Source: Astrothelium macrocarpum (lineage: Eukaryota; Ascomycota; Dothideomycetes; Trypetheliales; Trypetheliaceae). From it: a DNA stretch of 63,488 bases. Of this stretch, positions 10,601 through 21,845 are shown one piece after another. A model generated the notes under the pieces. It was not told where the DNA came from, made no database searches, and saw only the letters and a program-made list of their open reading frames with translations. The position numbers and the translations under genes were made by a program. The stretch lies in assembly GCA_021030915.1 (NCBI GenBank), contig JAGEMR010000159.1, positions 1 to 63,488 of the forward strand, in the 5' to 3' direction. How positions within the stretch are numbered: position 1 is the stretch's first letter; every line of letters begins with the position of its first letter.

Positions 10601-12333
10601 AGTAAACCTTGATATCGGCTGCAGTAGACCGTCCCACCTCGATGGTCTGCGTAGGGGCAATAGAAGTGAAGATGGCGGAAACATTTGGTCGGCTGAAGAG
10701 AAGGAGCTTGACAGGAGTGTGTCGCAGTACTCCGACAAGATCTTTTATTAGTGTTTCCGCTTCAATACACTCGTCAATACCATCGAAAATCAGCGTACAC
10801 CTGCTTACGTCTTGCGTGCAAATACTTATTAAGTCGAGAAGTTGCTGTTTGGAGGCCGAACTCGCATTACCTGGTGCGATTTTGCTCGCGAATACCATTC
10901 TGTCAATGATACTCCTGTCGTTGCAGCATGCATGCAGCAACTGTGCCAGCACCGCTCGGTAGGCGGAATGGGCATCGCGTAACGTAGGGTTTGCGGCGTT
11001 GAAGAAGAAGTATAATACAGGCGCGGATGCGTTCCAGTCAAGCAATTCCGTATTCATAACGGTAAGCTTCTCGATTACTGCAGCAGCCAAAACAGTCTTA
11101 CCGAATCCAGGATGGCCTTCGAATATGTCAGATAATAGATCATCAACACCAGGAAAATGTGATCACATGCCTTTTACCCACAGACTGTTGTGATTGAACA
11201 GGCCTTCTGCACATTGAGCATAATCTGCTGATTCTCGATGGAGCCACGTTTGGAACTTTGGCTCTTCAAAGACCCATGTGGCGGTTCCATTTTCTCTCGC
11301 GTTCTTAGCACTCTCGAATTCAATGATGAAATGCGGAGCGTCAAGCCACAGCTTGACGTGATCTATGGCCCTTTCTGTAGATGGAGAACGATCAACATGG
11401 TTCGAGATGAGATTTATTTGTGAAAGGCTGTGTACCTTCTTCTTGTTTCTCTAACAGCTGCAATGCGCGGGTGGATTTTGTGTGCACTTCGCCGAGCATT
11501 GTCCTCGCCGTTGCACTGAGCTTTCTCTCTTCGTGGGCCTTCAAACGCTCTTCAACCTGCGCTTGTTGCCCCTCTTGATCGAAACGCGCGTGCGATATTG
11601 ACATGCTTGTTCTGACTAGGTCGCTATGAAAATCAATTTCCGCGAGAACGTCATTGAACCGAGCATCAAAAGGCTTCCAGCACAGATCAGCCATAATTTT
11701 GATGCCCCGCCTAACATCTAGTATAATTAGCAGTCCATGAGGCTGATGTAGCGTTGATTTCACTGACCTCCGTCTTTTTTTCGGAAGATCCTTGCGAGAC
11801 CACTGAGAAACTCGAGAATATATAGATAGACATTGCAAAGCGACGTTTCGAGTCGCGGAGATCGCCAGACCTTGCACAGCTCCGCAATTTCTTCGTAGTG
11901 AGGGAGCTTTTCTCCAATCTGTCCCAAAGTCCTCGCAAGGCTCCCAAAGAATGTGCCATAATTGCTTGCAATCTAACGCACTATCGGTGAGCGAGTCGCT
12001 TCTCAACACATGTCTGACAAGTAAAGGAATGCTCACCTTAAGGACAAACCGTATCGCACCCCACACGAACGCGGCGTATTCCGGGTGAGACTGCACTAGA
12101 ATGTCCAACACGTCAATGTATGGTGCGAGCTTGTCTGCGAGCGACTTTATATGCTTCAAAAATATATGGCCATGAATCTTGTCCCTGGATATGATTGCCA
12201 TTTGAGCTGTGGAATCGATGAGATGAGCAGCTGAGGTACATAAAGAGTATTCCGCACGCTCTTGCGCTGAGGCTGAAGATAGAAAGGCATTGAGTGCTTC
12301 CCTGAGGATTCTGTTATTTCCTGCGCTATCCAT
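7614..12333 (-). CDS. NACHT NTPase with C-terminal beta-propeller (NLR-like receptor)
   Basis: Fungal STAND protein of the NLR-like type, probably cytosolic and used in recognition of self/non-self or stress; ligand unknown. Inferred exons: 12037-12333, 11768-11972, 11436-11717, 11171-11374, 9325-11116, then 8445-9169, 8338-8405 and 7614-8258, giving about 1405 residues in frame. The N-terminal helical domain (SHPEYAAFVWGAIRFVLK) resembles DUF7708. Walker A is GHPGFGKT, split by a GC-AG intron at 11117-11170; Walker B is LIFDGIDEC. The C-terminal part has propeller-like repeats (IFSPIGRFIIY, FHPKKPIAIF, FSSCGNYLIV). The first five exons are secure. The last two introns are less so: the one at 8406-8444 would be only 39 nt and removes a stop, so the 3' end could be decaying. 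Start taken at MDSAGNN; an upstream ATG lies at 12360. Confidence 0.8.
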
Positions 12334-12690
12334 AGTCGGCTGGTTGAGAGTTTGTAACACCGTTCATTGGACGCGGACATCATTCTGAGACTGCTCCCTT
12401 GTGTTTTGTCATTTGCGATGCCTTGTCGTGCAAGTAATCACCTTGATCTAAGAGGTGAAGCGATACTATAGATCGCCATTGCTATATCAATCGTACAAGT
12501 GACGCTTGAGCAGACAGCCCTGCGAAGGCAGCTCTAACCTGAGGAAACCATGAGTAGCTCCAGTGTTAGCTTAGTGTATTGAGCAGAGTGCTCGAACCAT
12601 TTGTTCAGACACAATCTGCGCGCCCAAGCTCTGCGCTATCGATGTCGCAGCGCTAAAAGCCGACACTAATCCTACAACAGTGATCTAGCC

Positions 12691-12887
12691 CGGCTGAGGG
12701 AGGTCTCATACAAGAAGTTGTGTACCGCGGCAACATTATTTCAGTTGGGCTCCAGCTTTGCTCCTCATCAATTACATGAATCGGGAAGATGACTGGTCAA
12801 ACGGTGGATTTTATAGACAGACTTGGCACGGTGGTAGTCACGAAAAGCTTCACACAGGCTTTTTCCACGCTGTCTTCTTCGAGACTG
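12691..12887 (+). repeat. Dispersed direct repeat, copy 2
   Basis: Partner of 6813-7014, same orientation, with scattered substitutions. It lies about 350 bases upstream of the NACHT gene start. Confidence 0.7.
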
Positions 12888-13425
12888 TAAAGCGATACCC
12901 TTATTTTGCTCCGGCGAATTTGAGAAGTGTTTAGACAAGAACGTTCATTTCCTTCATAGGCATCTTAGGCTCAGCCCATCTCAGCTAATGAGTAAATTCT
13001 ATAGGATCTCCAAAGTATTCGGTCAGACGCGGATTGGATTTGTTAGAGACAAGTAGTTTAAGCTGAGGGGAGGAAGACTATTATTTGATAAGGGTCGGAT
13101 AGATGTGTTGATTGAGATATGAATGGTCCGGTTTCCAGGTCTTGTTGATTTCGAGTTGAGTCGCGATGCGTCTGAGATTCTTGGTGAGTGGCTGGGCTTT
13201 TTTGGATCGGTCGCAGCTAGGTAGAGTGACACCGCACGTCATTCAGCACGATCATGCCAACATGCTACTAGCTGAGATGCGATCACAATGTGAAGTGATC
13301 TGCGAATGGGCAGGTAGGTCTTAGGCCTTCTTAACGGACATTTGCGTCAGTTCCGAACTTTAGTATTTTTAAAAATACTATCTATCTTCACATCTCTTCA
13401 CGATGCTCAATGCCAAATGTCTCTA
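12888..13425. other. Intergenic
   Basis: No gene, RNA or clear repeat seen. It separates the NACHT gene promoter side from the 3' end of the DUF2439 gene. Confidence 0.5.
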
Positions 13426-15057
13426 TCATCCATCCCCAATGACATCAATTCTGTCACTGTTCTCTTTCCCACCTCTACCCGGCGGCCTCCAGTCGAAAAG
13501 ATCTGCCGCCTCTCTGCTCCACGGCCCCAATTTTCCATTCGTCACCGCTGCCTTTGCCTTATCCTGCCCATATCCAGTCTTTCCATCTACCCCATTACCC
13601 AATTCCCCGGAATTCTTTGAACTATGATGCGGCGAAGAGCGATCAGGATCGGGAACAAGAGCAGCTTGCTGGTTGACCGGGGTGAGAGACACGTCGAAGG
13701 TGTCAGTAGGAAGAGATGGTATGATGCTCGTGTCAGAAGTGTTATCAATGTTAGCTTGATAGGGTTCTTTAGTAGGAACAGGGTGAAAATTGGATGACGA
13801 TTGGGTGTGTTGACGAGGCTTTTTCTTGCCGATCAAGGCTATCCGTTCCTGGAGACGATCTCGATCTGTCTTTTTGGTGGCAGGGTCTTGCCTTTGATAG
13901 CTAGCTCCAGTTGTAACGCTGTTGTCTGTTGCGGAATGATTGATATTATGATTCATATCGCTAACGCCTACATTGGCCGGTGGTCTCTTCTTAGGTACAG
14001 CCTGACACATCAGCTTGTTCCGAGAGGCTTTCTTGGCAAATTTGAGCGGTTTTCCCAGAGGTTCTTCGCGTATTAAGTCATCTTGATCTCGCGTGATCAC
14101 AGTTTCAGGAGATGCTAACCGCCGGTGGACATTATCCGTCCTATTGCTGGTGCTTACGGGGGGAGAAGAAGGACGGGCGAAAGCTTTATTTTTGGAAACA
14201 TCTTCATGAGCGGTCCGAACAACGGTAGATACTGAGTTTTGCCGGGCAGACAAGTTTTGACGTAAAGACTGGAGTTTCGATTTCTTCTTGTCTGGCGGTG
14301 GTGATGGAGGCATAGTTGGGCCAGGCTCCCAACCATCTGAGCATGGATTTTCGGGATCAGATGAGATTTCAATCACATTCTGCGCCTTTGACATCGCCTG
14401 CCAAAGAGGAGCTGGCTTGGTCTCATTTCTGCTTTTTCGGGGAGCACCCAGGCCCTGCTGTCTATCAATGGAGGCATTGATTTTTCTTCGCTTCGGGCTG
14501 GGATTATCCGGCCAATCGTTCTCGGCACCAGATGACCTTATATCGTAAGGAGATCGAGTAGATAGTATGGCTTTGCCATGAGGTCCTCTGGGCTCGCCTA
14601 AAAGCGCGTGGAGAGATTTGTGCCGAGTTTGAGATTGAACGGCTTGCCCGGCCCTTGGCAAGGCTCTGGAATTTCCAATACTGTTTTGTATGTTCCCAGC
14701 CTTTTGTAAAGGTTTTTTGTCCTTTTTCTTCAATAATGGGGTCAAGTCGGTTTCTGTGCGATCAACCTGCTCATTGACCTGGACCAGAATTGCACACTCC
14801 AGTGCAATTTCATCGCCTTCTTGAAGTTCAGCCTGGTCTTTCCAGTGCATATCGCCAATGAAATTCCGCGGAACATCATACACCATGATGCGCTTGTTGA
14901 AGGTGTGGTATTTGACAAAGCCGTCCTGCCATCTCTTGGACTTTCGGCGGACATCGTGGGTATAAAGACATCGAAATTCGACAACGGGTGCGGTGTTTTG
15001 AGTGAATGGGACGCCATTCGAAGCGTTTGGAGTCCGGCGAAGGGCAGTTGCAGACAT
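13426..15057 (-). CDS. DUF2439 domain protein (Mte1/Dbl2/ZGRF1-like)
   Basis: Single-exon protein of 543 residues. Residues about 22-105 form a DUF2439 domain: APVVEFRCLYTHDVRRKSK, WQDGFVKYHTFNKRIMVYD, VPRNFIGDMHW and LQEGDEIALE are characteristic. This domain occurs in budding yeast Mte1, fission yeast Dbl2 and the N-terminus of ZGRF1, which work with Mph1/FANCM-type helicases in DNA repair and telomere maintenance. The rest is long, polar and probably disordered, with basic patches (PKRRK). It ends with a conserved-looking LFDWRPPG motif. It is transcribed away from the BAR-SH3 gene across a shared 462-bp promoter region. The domain call is strong; the cellular role is inferred from the family. 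Confidence 0.85.
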   Translation of the reverse strand: MSATALRRTPNASNGVPFTQNTAPVVEFRCLYTHDVRRKSKRWQDGFVKYHTFNKRIMVYDVPRNFIGDMHWKDQAELQEGDEIALECAILVQVNEQVDRTETDLTPLLKKKDKKPLQKAGNIQNSIGNSRALPRAGQAVQSQTRHKSLHALLGEPRGPHGKAILSTRSPYDIRSSGAENDWPDNPSPKRRKINASIDRQQGLGAPRKSRNETKPAPLWQAMSKAQNVIEISSDPENPCSDGWEPGPTMPPSPPPDKKKSKLQSLRQNLSARQNSVSTVVRTAHEDVSKNKAFARPSSPPVSTSNRTDNVHRRLASPETVITRDQDDLIREEPLGKPLKFAKKASRNKLMCQAVPKKRPPANVGVSDMNHNINHSATDNSVTTGASYQRQDPATKKTDRDRLQERIALIGKKKPRQHTQSSSNFHPVPTKEPYQANIDNTSDTSIIPSLPTDTFDVSLTPVNQQAALVPDPDRSSPHHSSKNSGELGNGVDGKTGYGQDKAKAAVTNGKLGPWSREAADLFDWRPPGRGGKENSDRIDVIGDG

Positions 15058-15519
15058 TCTGAGGAAGGGTACACATTATGGAAGCAGTCGCACGTTGATC
15101 ATAGCCTGGGAACTGGCTAGGTATGAAAGATTTAATCGGGCTTGTGGAGTTTGACGTGTCGCGCCACAAGCGAGTCGGGAAGGCGCAACGCGAAAGCATG
15201 TGATCTGACATGCAACTTACCCATCTAGGCAGCAACTCCAGCTTTTTTTATGACTTGGCCCCCACGACGCACATCAGGCTGAAACTCTTTCATGCAATGC
15301 CTGCTTCGCCGGAGGATTGCGGCGTCGATAATTGGCGTCACACCTCCGACCAACGCCGCACTGACTGGGGGCCTGGCTCAGTAATGGTTGCACAGCCCGC
15401 AGCCATAGTACACACAACTTTCCAACTTTCCACCTCTTCTCCCCAATCCAATCTTCTTGTACACCCGTAAAAATCTCAATTGCCATTCGGGGCACTTTGC
15501 ACATTCGCTGCTGCCCAAG

Positions 15520-17107
15520 ATGCAGCGCATGCACAGAAAAATCGGCACCTACAGAAAGGGGACTGCAGATGAAGCTCAGGTTGGAACCATGTTGCATGAA
15601 TTCGAGGAGGCCGATAAGATGCTTGCCAAGGTACGTACTTTCCTCCAAGAATTGTAGGTTCTCTTGAGCAATTTACGCGCTGACACAATTACAGCTCATT
15701 GAGGCTGCTAGTGGCTGGCGAGATGCATGGAACGAGATTCTATCCAGAGAATGGTCCATAGTAGAGGAGCTCGACTCACTGTACAAACCAATCATCGGCG
15801 CAACCGAGAATTATACCAGGGGAAACGCTCATGCCGAAACACCGGCCGACCAAATGCAGAGAGTCGATGATCTTCAAGCAGAGTATGCCCAGCTCAAAAC
15901 AGATATGCAAGAAGAAGTCAATATGATGGATACAAAACTGATCCAAAAGGCTGCCGAGGCCAAGGAGCATATCCAACCCTTGAAGAAAACCATCAAAAAG
16001 AGAAACGATAGAAAGCTTGATTTTGAGCATTTTCAACGACAGGTCGACAGCGCAAGGAAAAAGACGACTCGATCAGACAAAGAAAACGCGTCTTTGGCCA
16101 GGCATGAGGGTAATCTGGCTCGTGCCACAGACGAATATCAAGCTGCCGATGATCATCTCAAGGCAACTCTCCCTCCATTGACAGCAGCCACCTTCTCCAT
16201 TCTTCCTCACCTCCTCGCCACGCAAATCATGATCCAAAACACCCTCCTCGCCCAAGTCTACACCACGCTCCACAACTACAGTCTTAACCACCAATTCCCC
16301 TCGCCACCACCGACCATGCAGGACATCATCGCCACCTGGGAAGCCGATTTCAAGCCCGTTCAACGCGACATCGAAACCAACATCCAAAGCATCCGCCTCG
16401 GCAAAGCCATCCTCAAACCCATGAACACCACCAAAGACTCCCGATCCAGCAGTCTCGCCGTGCGCTCCAAACCCACAAACTCCCCGCGCCTCTCCCCCCG
16501 CCCCAGCATTTCCTCCGCCACCTCCTTCGAAGAGCCCGATCCCACACCCACCCCACCGGCCATCGACCCATCGTCCAAACCGCGCATCTCGCCCTCCCCC
16601 TCTCTCGGCCCGCAATACGTAATGCCGCACCGCCTCCCCTCCACCACCCTCACCACCACCACGCTCTCCCCACCCAACGGCCACCTGTCGCGCACCACCG
16701 GCGTCGTCGGCCGCTCCTCCCTCGCAAACAGCTACGCGTCCCCCCCGGCCACCACTACCGCCTCCCCGGTCCCGTCGTCCGTCGACCGCTTCGCGCCCGC
16801 CGCGCCCAACGCAGACTACTTTTCCCGCGCTCTCCCCGCCTCCACAGCGTCCATCGCAGCCGCCGCGGCAGCGAAATCGAAGAAGCCGCCGCCGCCACCG
16901 CCGCCGCCGAAGCGTGCGCCCTCGGCGCAGAGCCACTGGGCGACGGCGCTGTATGATTTCGAGGCTGGCGAGGAGGGGGATCTGAGTTTTCGCGCGGGCG
17001 ATCGCATTCGGATTGTCGAGCGCACGGGAAGTGGGGAGGAGTGGTGGGAGGGGGAGTTGAGGGGGCGGCAGGGTGCGTTTCCCGCGAATTATGTGAGGGT
17101 TGGATGA
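15520..17107 (+). CDS. hob1: BAR-SH3 amphiphysin family protein (Hob1-like)
   Basis: Two exons (15520-15630 and 15695-17107; intron GTACGT...TTACAG) encode 507 residues. Residues about 1-240 are a BAR domain with the IKKRNDRKLDFEHFQ motif and a long helical, charged sequence; BAR domains bind curved membranes. A Ser/Pro/Thr-rich linker follows. The last 60 residues are an SH3 domain (ATALYDFEAGEEGDLSFRAGD, WWEGELRGRQGAFPANYVRV). It resembles the fission yeast Hob1 class rather than classical Rvs167. A role in endocytosis and the actin cortex is expected from the family. The GC-rich third codon positions of the linker and SH3 create long antisense frames that are not genes. Confidence 0.92.
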
Positions 17108-17785
17108 TTGTTTTCTTTCCTTGTTTGAAATATCTGTTCGTTGAGGAGGTTTGGGGATTCTGGTGGGATTCGTAGGTAGGGGTTTGGTAGGCAGGAGGCA
17201 ATATGAGGTGGTGTTGGCATCTGGCGTTTGTGAGGTATTGGGACAAGGCATCTAGCTTTTCGTCGGCATCTTGTTTTTTTTTAGCTAGGACAGAATCGAC
17301 AGGCAGAGCGGGAATAGTACATGGTCATCACGCGCAACAAAAGCATACATAATACCCTATGAGCAGGTATAAGAGAAAAAAAAAAGTGTTTTTTAAATTG
17401 TTCTAGCAGCAGCTCCTCGATGAAGTAGATGACCTCCCGGTCCTAATATCTTCCTAATCTTATAGTACATAGTTAAAAGCTAGGCTAGAAAGACACAGGT
17501 AGAAGTCAATTGAAAGAAAACACCATTGGAAAAGGGACTCTGTGTTCGCGTGTGGCGACACACTTTGCAATTAGTGGGGTTGAAAAGGAGGCACAATGAT
17601 TGACTAAAGAGTTGGTGCTGTATGGAAAGTTTTGCAGTGCTCTCGTGAGCGGTGATGTGATTGACGAAACGCATGGGGGCTTGACCAAAATGATGCTGTG
17701 TAATAAAGCTGCTGCAATGTGTATGACCAGCACCTCCACGTGGGTGCAAGAGTGTGTTTGTGTTGGGAAAAAAGTGGGTACACGG
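17108..17785. other. Intergenic between convergent genes
   Basis: It holds the 3' untranslated regions of the BAR-SH3 gene and of the RRM gene. No further gene seen. Confidence 0.5.
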
Positions 17786-18996
17786 TTACGCAGCGGTGGG
17801 GTTGACGCTGCCAGAGCCTTCGGCGGTTGATGGAGCATCGGCAGTTCCATCCACAGGAGTGTTGATGTCCTCGTCTTCTTTGCCAGGGCTATCGATGGCG
17901 ACCTTGACAGCAATCTCACGACCTTCAATCTCCTTGCCATTCATCTCGGCGCAAGCTTTCTGCTGCAACTCCTCGGAAGCTAGAGTGACAAAGCCAAAAC
18001 CGCGACCCTTGCGAGGCTCACCACGGGCTTGGAGCTTGCGAACCATGAAGCGAGGGATGGGACGGAGGGCGATTTTGGCGGATTGAGGAGAGTAAGCATC
18101 GAAGATTTCCATGAGCTTGCTCTCTTGGAGGTCGTAGGGAAGATTGGCGACCATGACCTTGGTCTTGGAGGGAACACCATCTTCGGGAGGGCCGCGCTGC
18201 TTGCGTTCACGCATGCCACCCTTGGGCTTGATCGTGGTGGTTCCTTCAGCATCCTCTGCAGCAGTCAAAGCTTCATTGGTAGTTTCAGTAAGAGGGAGCA
18301 CTTGACCAGGGACATTGGTGGGACCATCAGTCGTAGCTTCCCCATTGGTAGTGGGCACGCCAGCGCCCTTGCGAGCCTATTAGACAACTTGAGCAAAGCC
18401 TCAGCGAATGGTAAGATATTTCAACTTACACCGCGTCCTCCACGACCAGAGCGACCACCACGACCACGGCCGCGACCACGAGTGCCACGTCCAGAAGAGC
18501 GACGACGGGCTGGGTTTTCCCCTTCGCCTTCATTCCCTGCCTCATCAGGCTTGCGGGCGAGTTGAACAGAGACCTTGCGATCAAGGATGGTCTTTCCATT
18601 AAGTTCGGCGATGGCGCGTTCGGCCTCAGTTGGAGTAGAGAGATCAACAAAAGCATAGCCGACTGGACGAGTAGTGCGAGGGTTGGTCGGAATAGAAGTC
18701 GTTTCGCTAGAAGATGAGTCAGTATGTTCAGGGATGAAGGCGAACATGAGTCACACGTACACCAAATAGTCTTTGAAGAAATCCTTCAACTCCCCCTCGG
18801 TGGACGCATACGCGAGGTTCCCGATGTAGAGTCTCCGACCCTCGGCAGCGCTGGCGATGACGGCCTCGTTCTGAGAGGCGTTGATGGGCTTGTCGCCACC
18901 AGTACCGACGCTGGCACCTTCGGCAGTGCCAGTGGGTTGGTCCAGGGTCGTATTAGCCATCTGGGCGGTAACAGAGTCAATAGCAGATGAGGACAT
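17786..18996 (-). CDS. RNA-binding protein with two RRM domains
   Basis: Three exons (18761-18996, 18430-18706, 17786-18376) encode 367 residues. RRM1 starts with RRLYIGNLAYASTEGELKDFF, and its RNP1-like stretch (PVGYAFVDLST) is in exon 2. A GRG/RGG-rich linker lies at about residues 150-170. RRM2 starts with TKVMVANLPYDLQESKLMEIF and has RNP1 GRGFGFVTLAS. The architecture is typical of conserved ascomycete RNP proteins involved in mRNA handling; I cannot name the exact orthologue. It shares a 493-bp region with the divergently transcribed tah18 gene. Both introns have good donors (GTACGT, GTAAGT). Confidence 0.9.
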
Positions 18997-19489
18997 GGTT
19001 GCTTGGTTTGTAGTTTTTTTGATGGTTTGGTGACACGATTAAAAGACTTCGATGGAGCGAAGTGGAACGAGACGTGTAAGGCTTGAGAAAACTAAGTGTG
19101 GTGTCCTGGTAAACCTTGAGGTCTGCCTTTGAACAAGTGCAGAAGAAAGCAAGAAGACTTGACGAGCCGCCGTGGCAGGTGGGAAGATGTTGACGAGAGG
19201 GAGTTGACTGGGTAGCTTGGAGCCCAAGAAAGCTTTTGAGCGAGCTGATGAGTAGTGGGGTTGTCCTTGATTGAATTGTCTTGGTGGTGAAGAGGAAGAA
19301 GGAGAGTGAGTGCGGTTGAAGGGGTGATCAAAATTATCTGGCGCTAGGCCAGCGCGCACGGTGCCTGTGACTGCCGCGCCCTGACGCAGGGAGAGCGTAA
19401 CCCAACCCACACCTGGATCTGCTCCTCACCTGGCCATTACGCATTACCTACCTTGCACCCCCAACGCCTTCTGACTTCCAGCTTGTTGA
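18997..19489. promoter_or_regulatory. Shared divergent promoter region of the RRM gene and tah18
   Basis: Only non-coding sequence lies between the two start codons, so both promoters must be within it. No specific operator is recognised. Confidence 0.45.
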
Positions 19490-21845
19490 ATGGACCAACG
19501 CCGTACGTCTGTCCTCGAATGAGGCTCTCACTACCCCAGTCCCGCCTGCTGAACTTCTGCCTACAGGAGCTGGACCTTTGCCCACTCGCACTGCACTCGT
19601 TTGTTATGCTTCTGAGACCGGAAACGCCCAAGAGGCTGCTGCGGAACTTGCGCGAATCGCTGAGCGTCTTCGCTTCTCAACTCGTGTATGCGACTTGAAT
19701 GCCATCGCAATCGTAGGTGAAGATTCATCTCACCTCCAACAACCCTAGCATCCATTTATCTAGTGCAATGCTATTTTTTAATTTTTTTTAATTTTTTTAA
19801 TTTTTGTTTGGCTCTCCTCTCACCGCCCTAGTGGCAATTACCTACACGGACGTATCCCAAAATCCCAGACAAGGCTAATGATTGGAAGCGTGACCTGCCC
19901 AAATATGACTTCATCGCTATTGCCATTTCCACTACTGGCCAGGGTGACCTTCCTGCGAACGCCCGGAATTTCTGGATTAATCTGCGTAGTACTCGCCTGG
20001 GACCGGGCGTGCTGAAGGCAGTTCACTTTGCGTCATTTGGCTTAGGTGACAGTTCCTATCCCAAGTATGTAGTTGTGTCGTGTTGACGGCTGTGAATGGC
20101 CAGCTGAACTGTTGTCTTTTTTCCCAGATTCAATTTCGCTCACCGTAAGCTGCATAATCGTCTGTTACAGCTTGGCGCTCAGCCCTTTATCCCCAAAGGG
20201 GAAGCTGACGAACAAGATCCAGAAGGGTACGTGACCGCAAGTCCAGTGTCAGGTCACATAGTGCGGTTACTGACGTGACCAGTATAGATTGGAAAGCAGC
20301 TTTCTTCCATGGTCTCAATTATTCCGCGAAGAACTCATCAAATTACACCCATTACCACCTGGGATACAACCCGTGCCAGAGCATGTTTTTCTAGAACCAG
20401 AGTGGAAACTAAAGCAAATTCATGCCTCTCCAACGGCGCCTACAAACGGTGAAGAAGCTTTGAAGACTAATGGCAGAGCCCAAGATGATTTCGACAAACA
20501 TCTCCTTCCAATCCCGGGATCTATGGTCGCGACGCTGGATAGCAATGTGCGTTTAACTCCACTGGAACATGAACAAGACGTACGACATTTGTGTTTTTCT
20601 CTGAGAGACCAAATCCTGTATAGTCCAGGTGACGTCTTGACAATCTATCCTAAGAACTTTGCAGAAGATGTCAACGAAATAATCTCGCTTATGGGCTGGT
20701 CGGCCGTGGCTGATGAACTCATTGCATTTGAACCACTTAATCCATCAACGTTTGGCGCTCCTCAGACTCCGCTTTTGGCATCGACTCTCTCAAAATACCC
20801 TAAGCTCACCCTCAGACTGCTGTTGACCAACCACTTGGACATCATGTCTATCCCTCGACGTTCATTCTTTATCACGATGGCCAATTTTACAAATGATGCA
20901 GACCAGAAAGAACGTTTATTGGAGTTTGCCGACCCACAGAATCTGCAAGACCTGTACGATTACACTACTCGACCTCGCAGGAGTATCCTGGAGGTATTGC
21001 AGGAGTTTCATACAGTCAAACTACCCTGGAAGTGGGCAGCAAGTTTGCTACCATCAATCCGCGGACGACAGTTTAGTATTGCTAGTGGTGGTAAGCTCAA
21101 GACCGGACCTTACGGATACACTCGTGTCGAGCTGCTGGTTGCCGTTGTCAAATACCGCACAGTAATTAAGCGGATACGACAGGGCATTTGCACGCGATAT
21201 CTCGCAAGTCTTGGTCCCGGCCAAAAGCTCAGTGTTACCATCGAAAAGGGCGGCCTACACGTCTCTAAATCGGAAGCAAAGAGACCAATGGTAATGATAG
21301 GACCAGGTACTGGGGTTGCTCCAATGCGTTCACTGATCTTTGAGCGGGCAGCATGGGCAGAAGATCCAACAAGCGAACATATTGCCAGAGACGTACTCTT
21401 CTTTGGCTGTCGAAATGAGACGGTCGATTACTTCTTCAGAGATGAGTTGGAGCAGCTACATGATAAAGGAAGGCTAGATGTCTACACTGCCTTTTCTAGA
21501 GATCAGGTGTGCTTGCTTGTGTGTAGATAAACAATGCTAACACCACGCCAGAGGCAAAAGATCTACGTCCAGGACCGTATTCGCGCAGAAAGTATTCATA
21601 TATTTGGTCTTATACATTCTCATGAGGCTCAAATATATGTGTCAGGGTCAGTGTCCAATGAAAATTCTCGGTGCCGAAATGCCGTGATTGACACGAGTTT
21701 CAGATCTTCTGGCAACATGCCAAAAGCAGTCCGAGCTGCCCTCGTCCATGCCTTGGAAATCGGAGGGGGCATGAGTTCCGACGACGCCGAAGCTTACATT
21801 ACACAGATGGAACTAAAAGGCCGATATAAGCAAGAAACTTGGTGA
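19490..21845 (+). CDS. tah18: NADPH-dependent diflavin oxidoreductase Tah18
   Basis: Seven exons (19490-19502, 19567-19712, 19889-20064, 20128-20226, 20288-21506, 21552-21646, 21704-21845) give 629 residues, the family's usual length. The N-terminal flavodoxin domain binds FMN (SETGNAQEAA, STTGQGDLPANAR, FGLGDSSYPKFNF). The FAD domain has RQFSIASGG, and the NADPH domain has GPGTGVAPMRSL, FGCRNETVDYFF and YVSGSSGNMPKAVRAAL near the end. With Dre2, Tah18 passes electrons from NADPH to cytosolic Fe-S cluster assembly. The first exon is only 13 bases; the donor GTACGT, branch TGCTGAAC and acceptor CTACAG around it are all good, and no other in-frame ATG exists. Intron 2 is 176 bases and T-rich. 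Confidence 0.93.

Noticed and set aside
9307..10605. Several plus-strand open frames opposite the NACHT gene
   Set aside because: They are antisense shadows of the 9325-11116 exon and resemble no protein.
16073..17251. 392-residue open frame opposite the BAR-SH3 gene
   Set aside because: It is the antisense of GC-rich Pro/Ser codons; the plus strand encodes clear BAR and SH3 domains.
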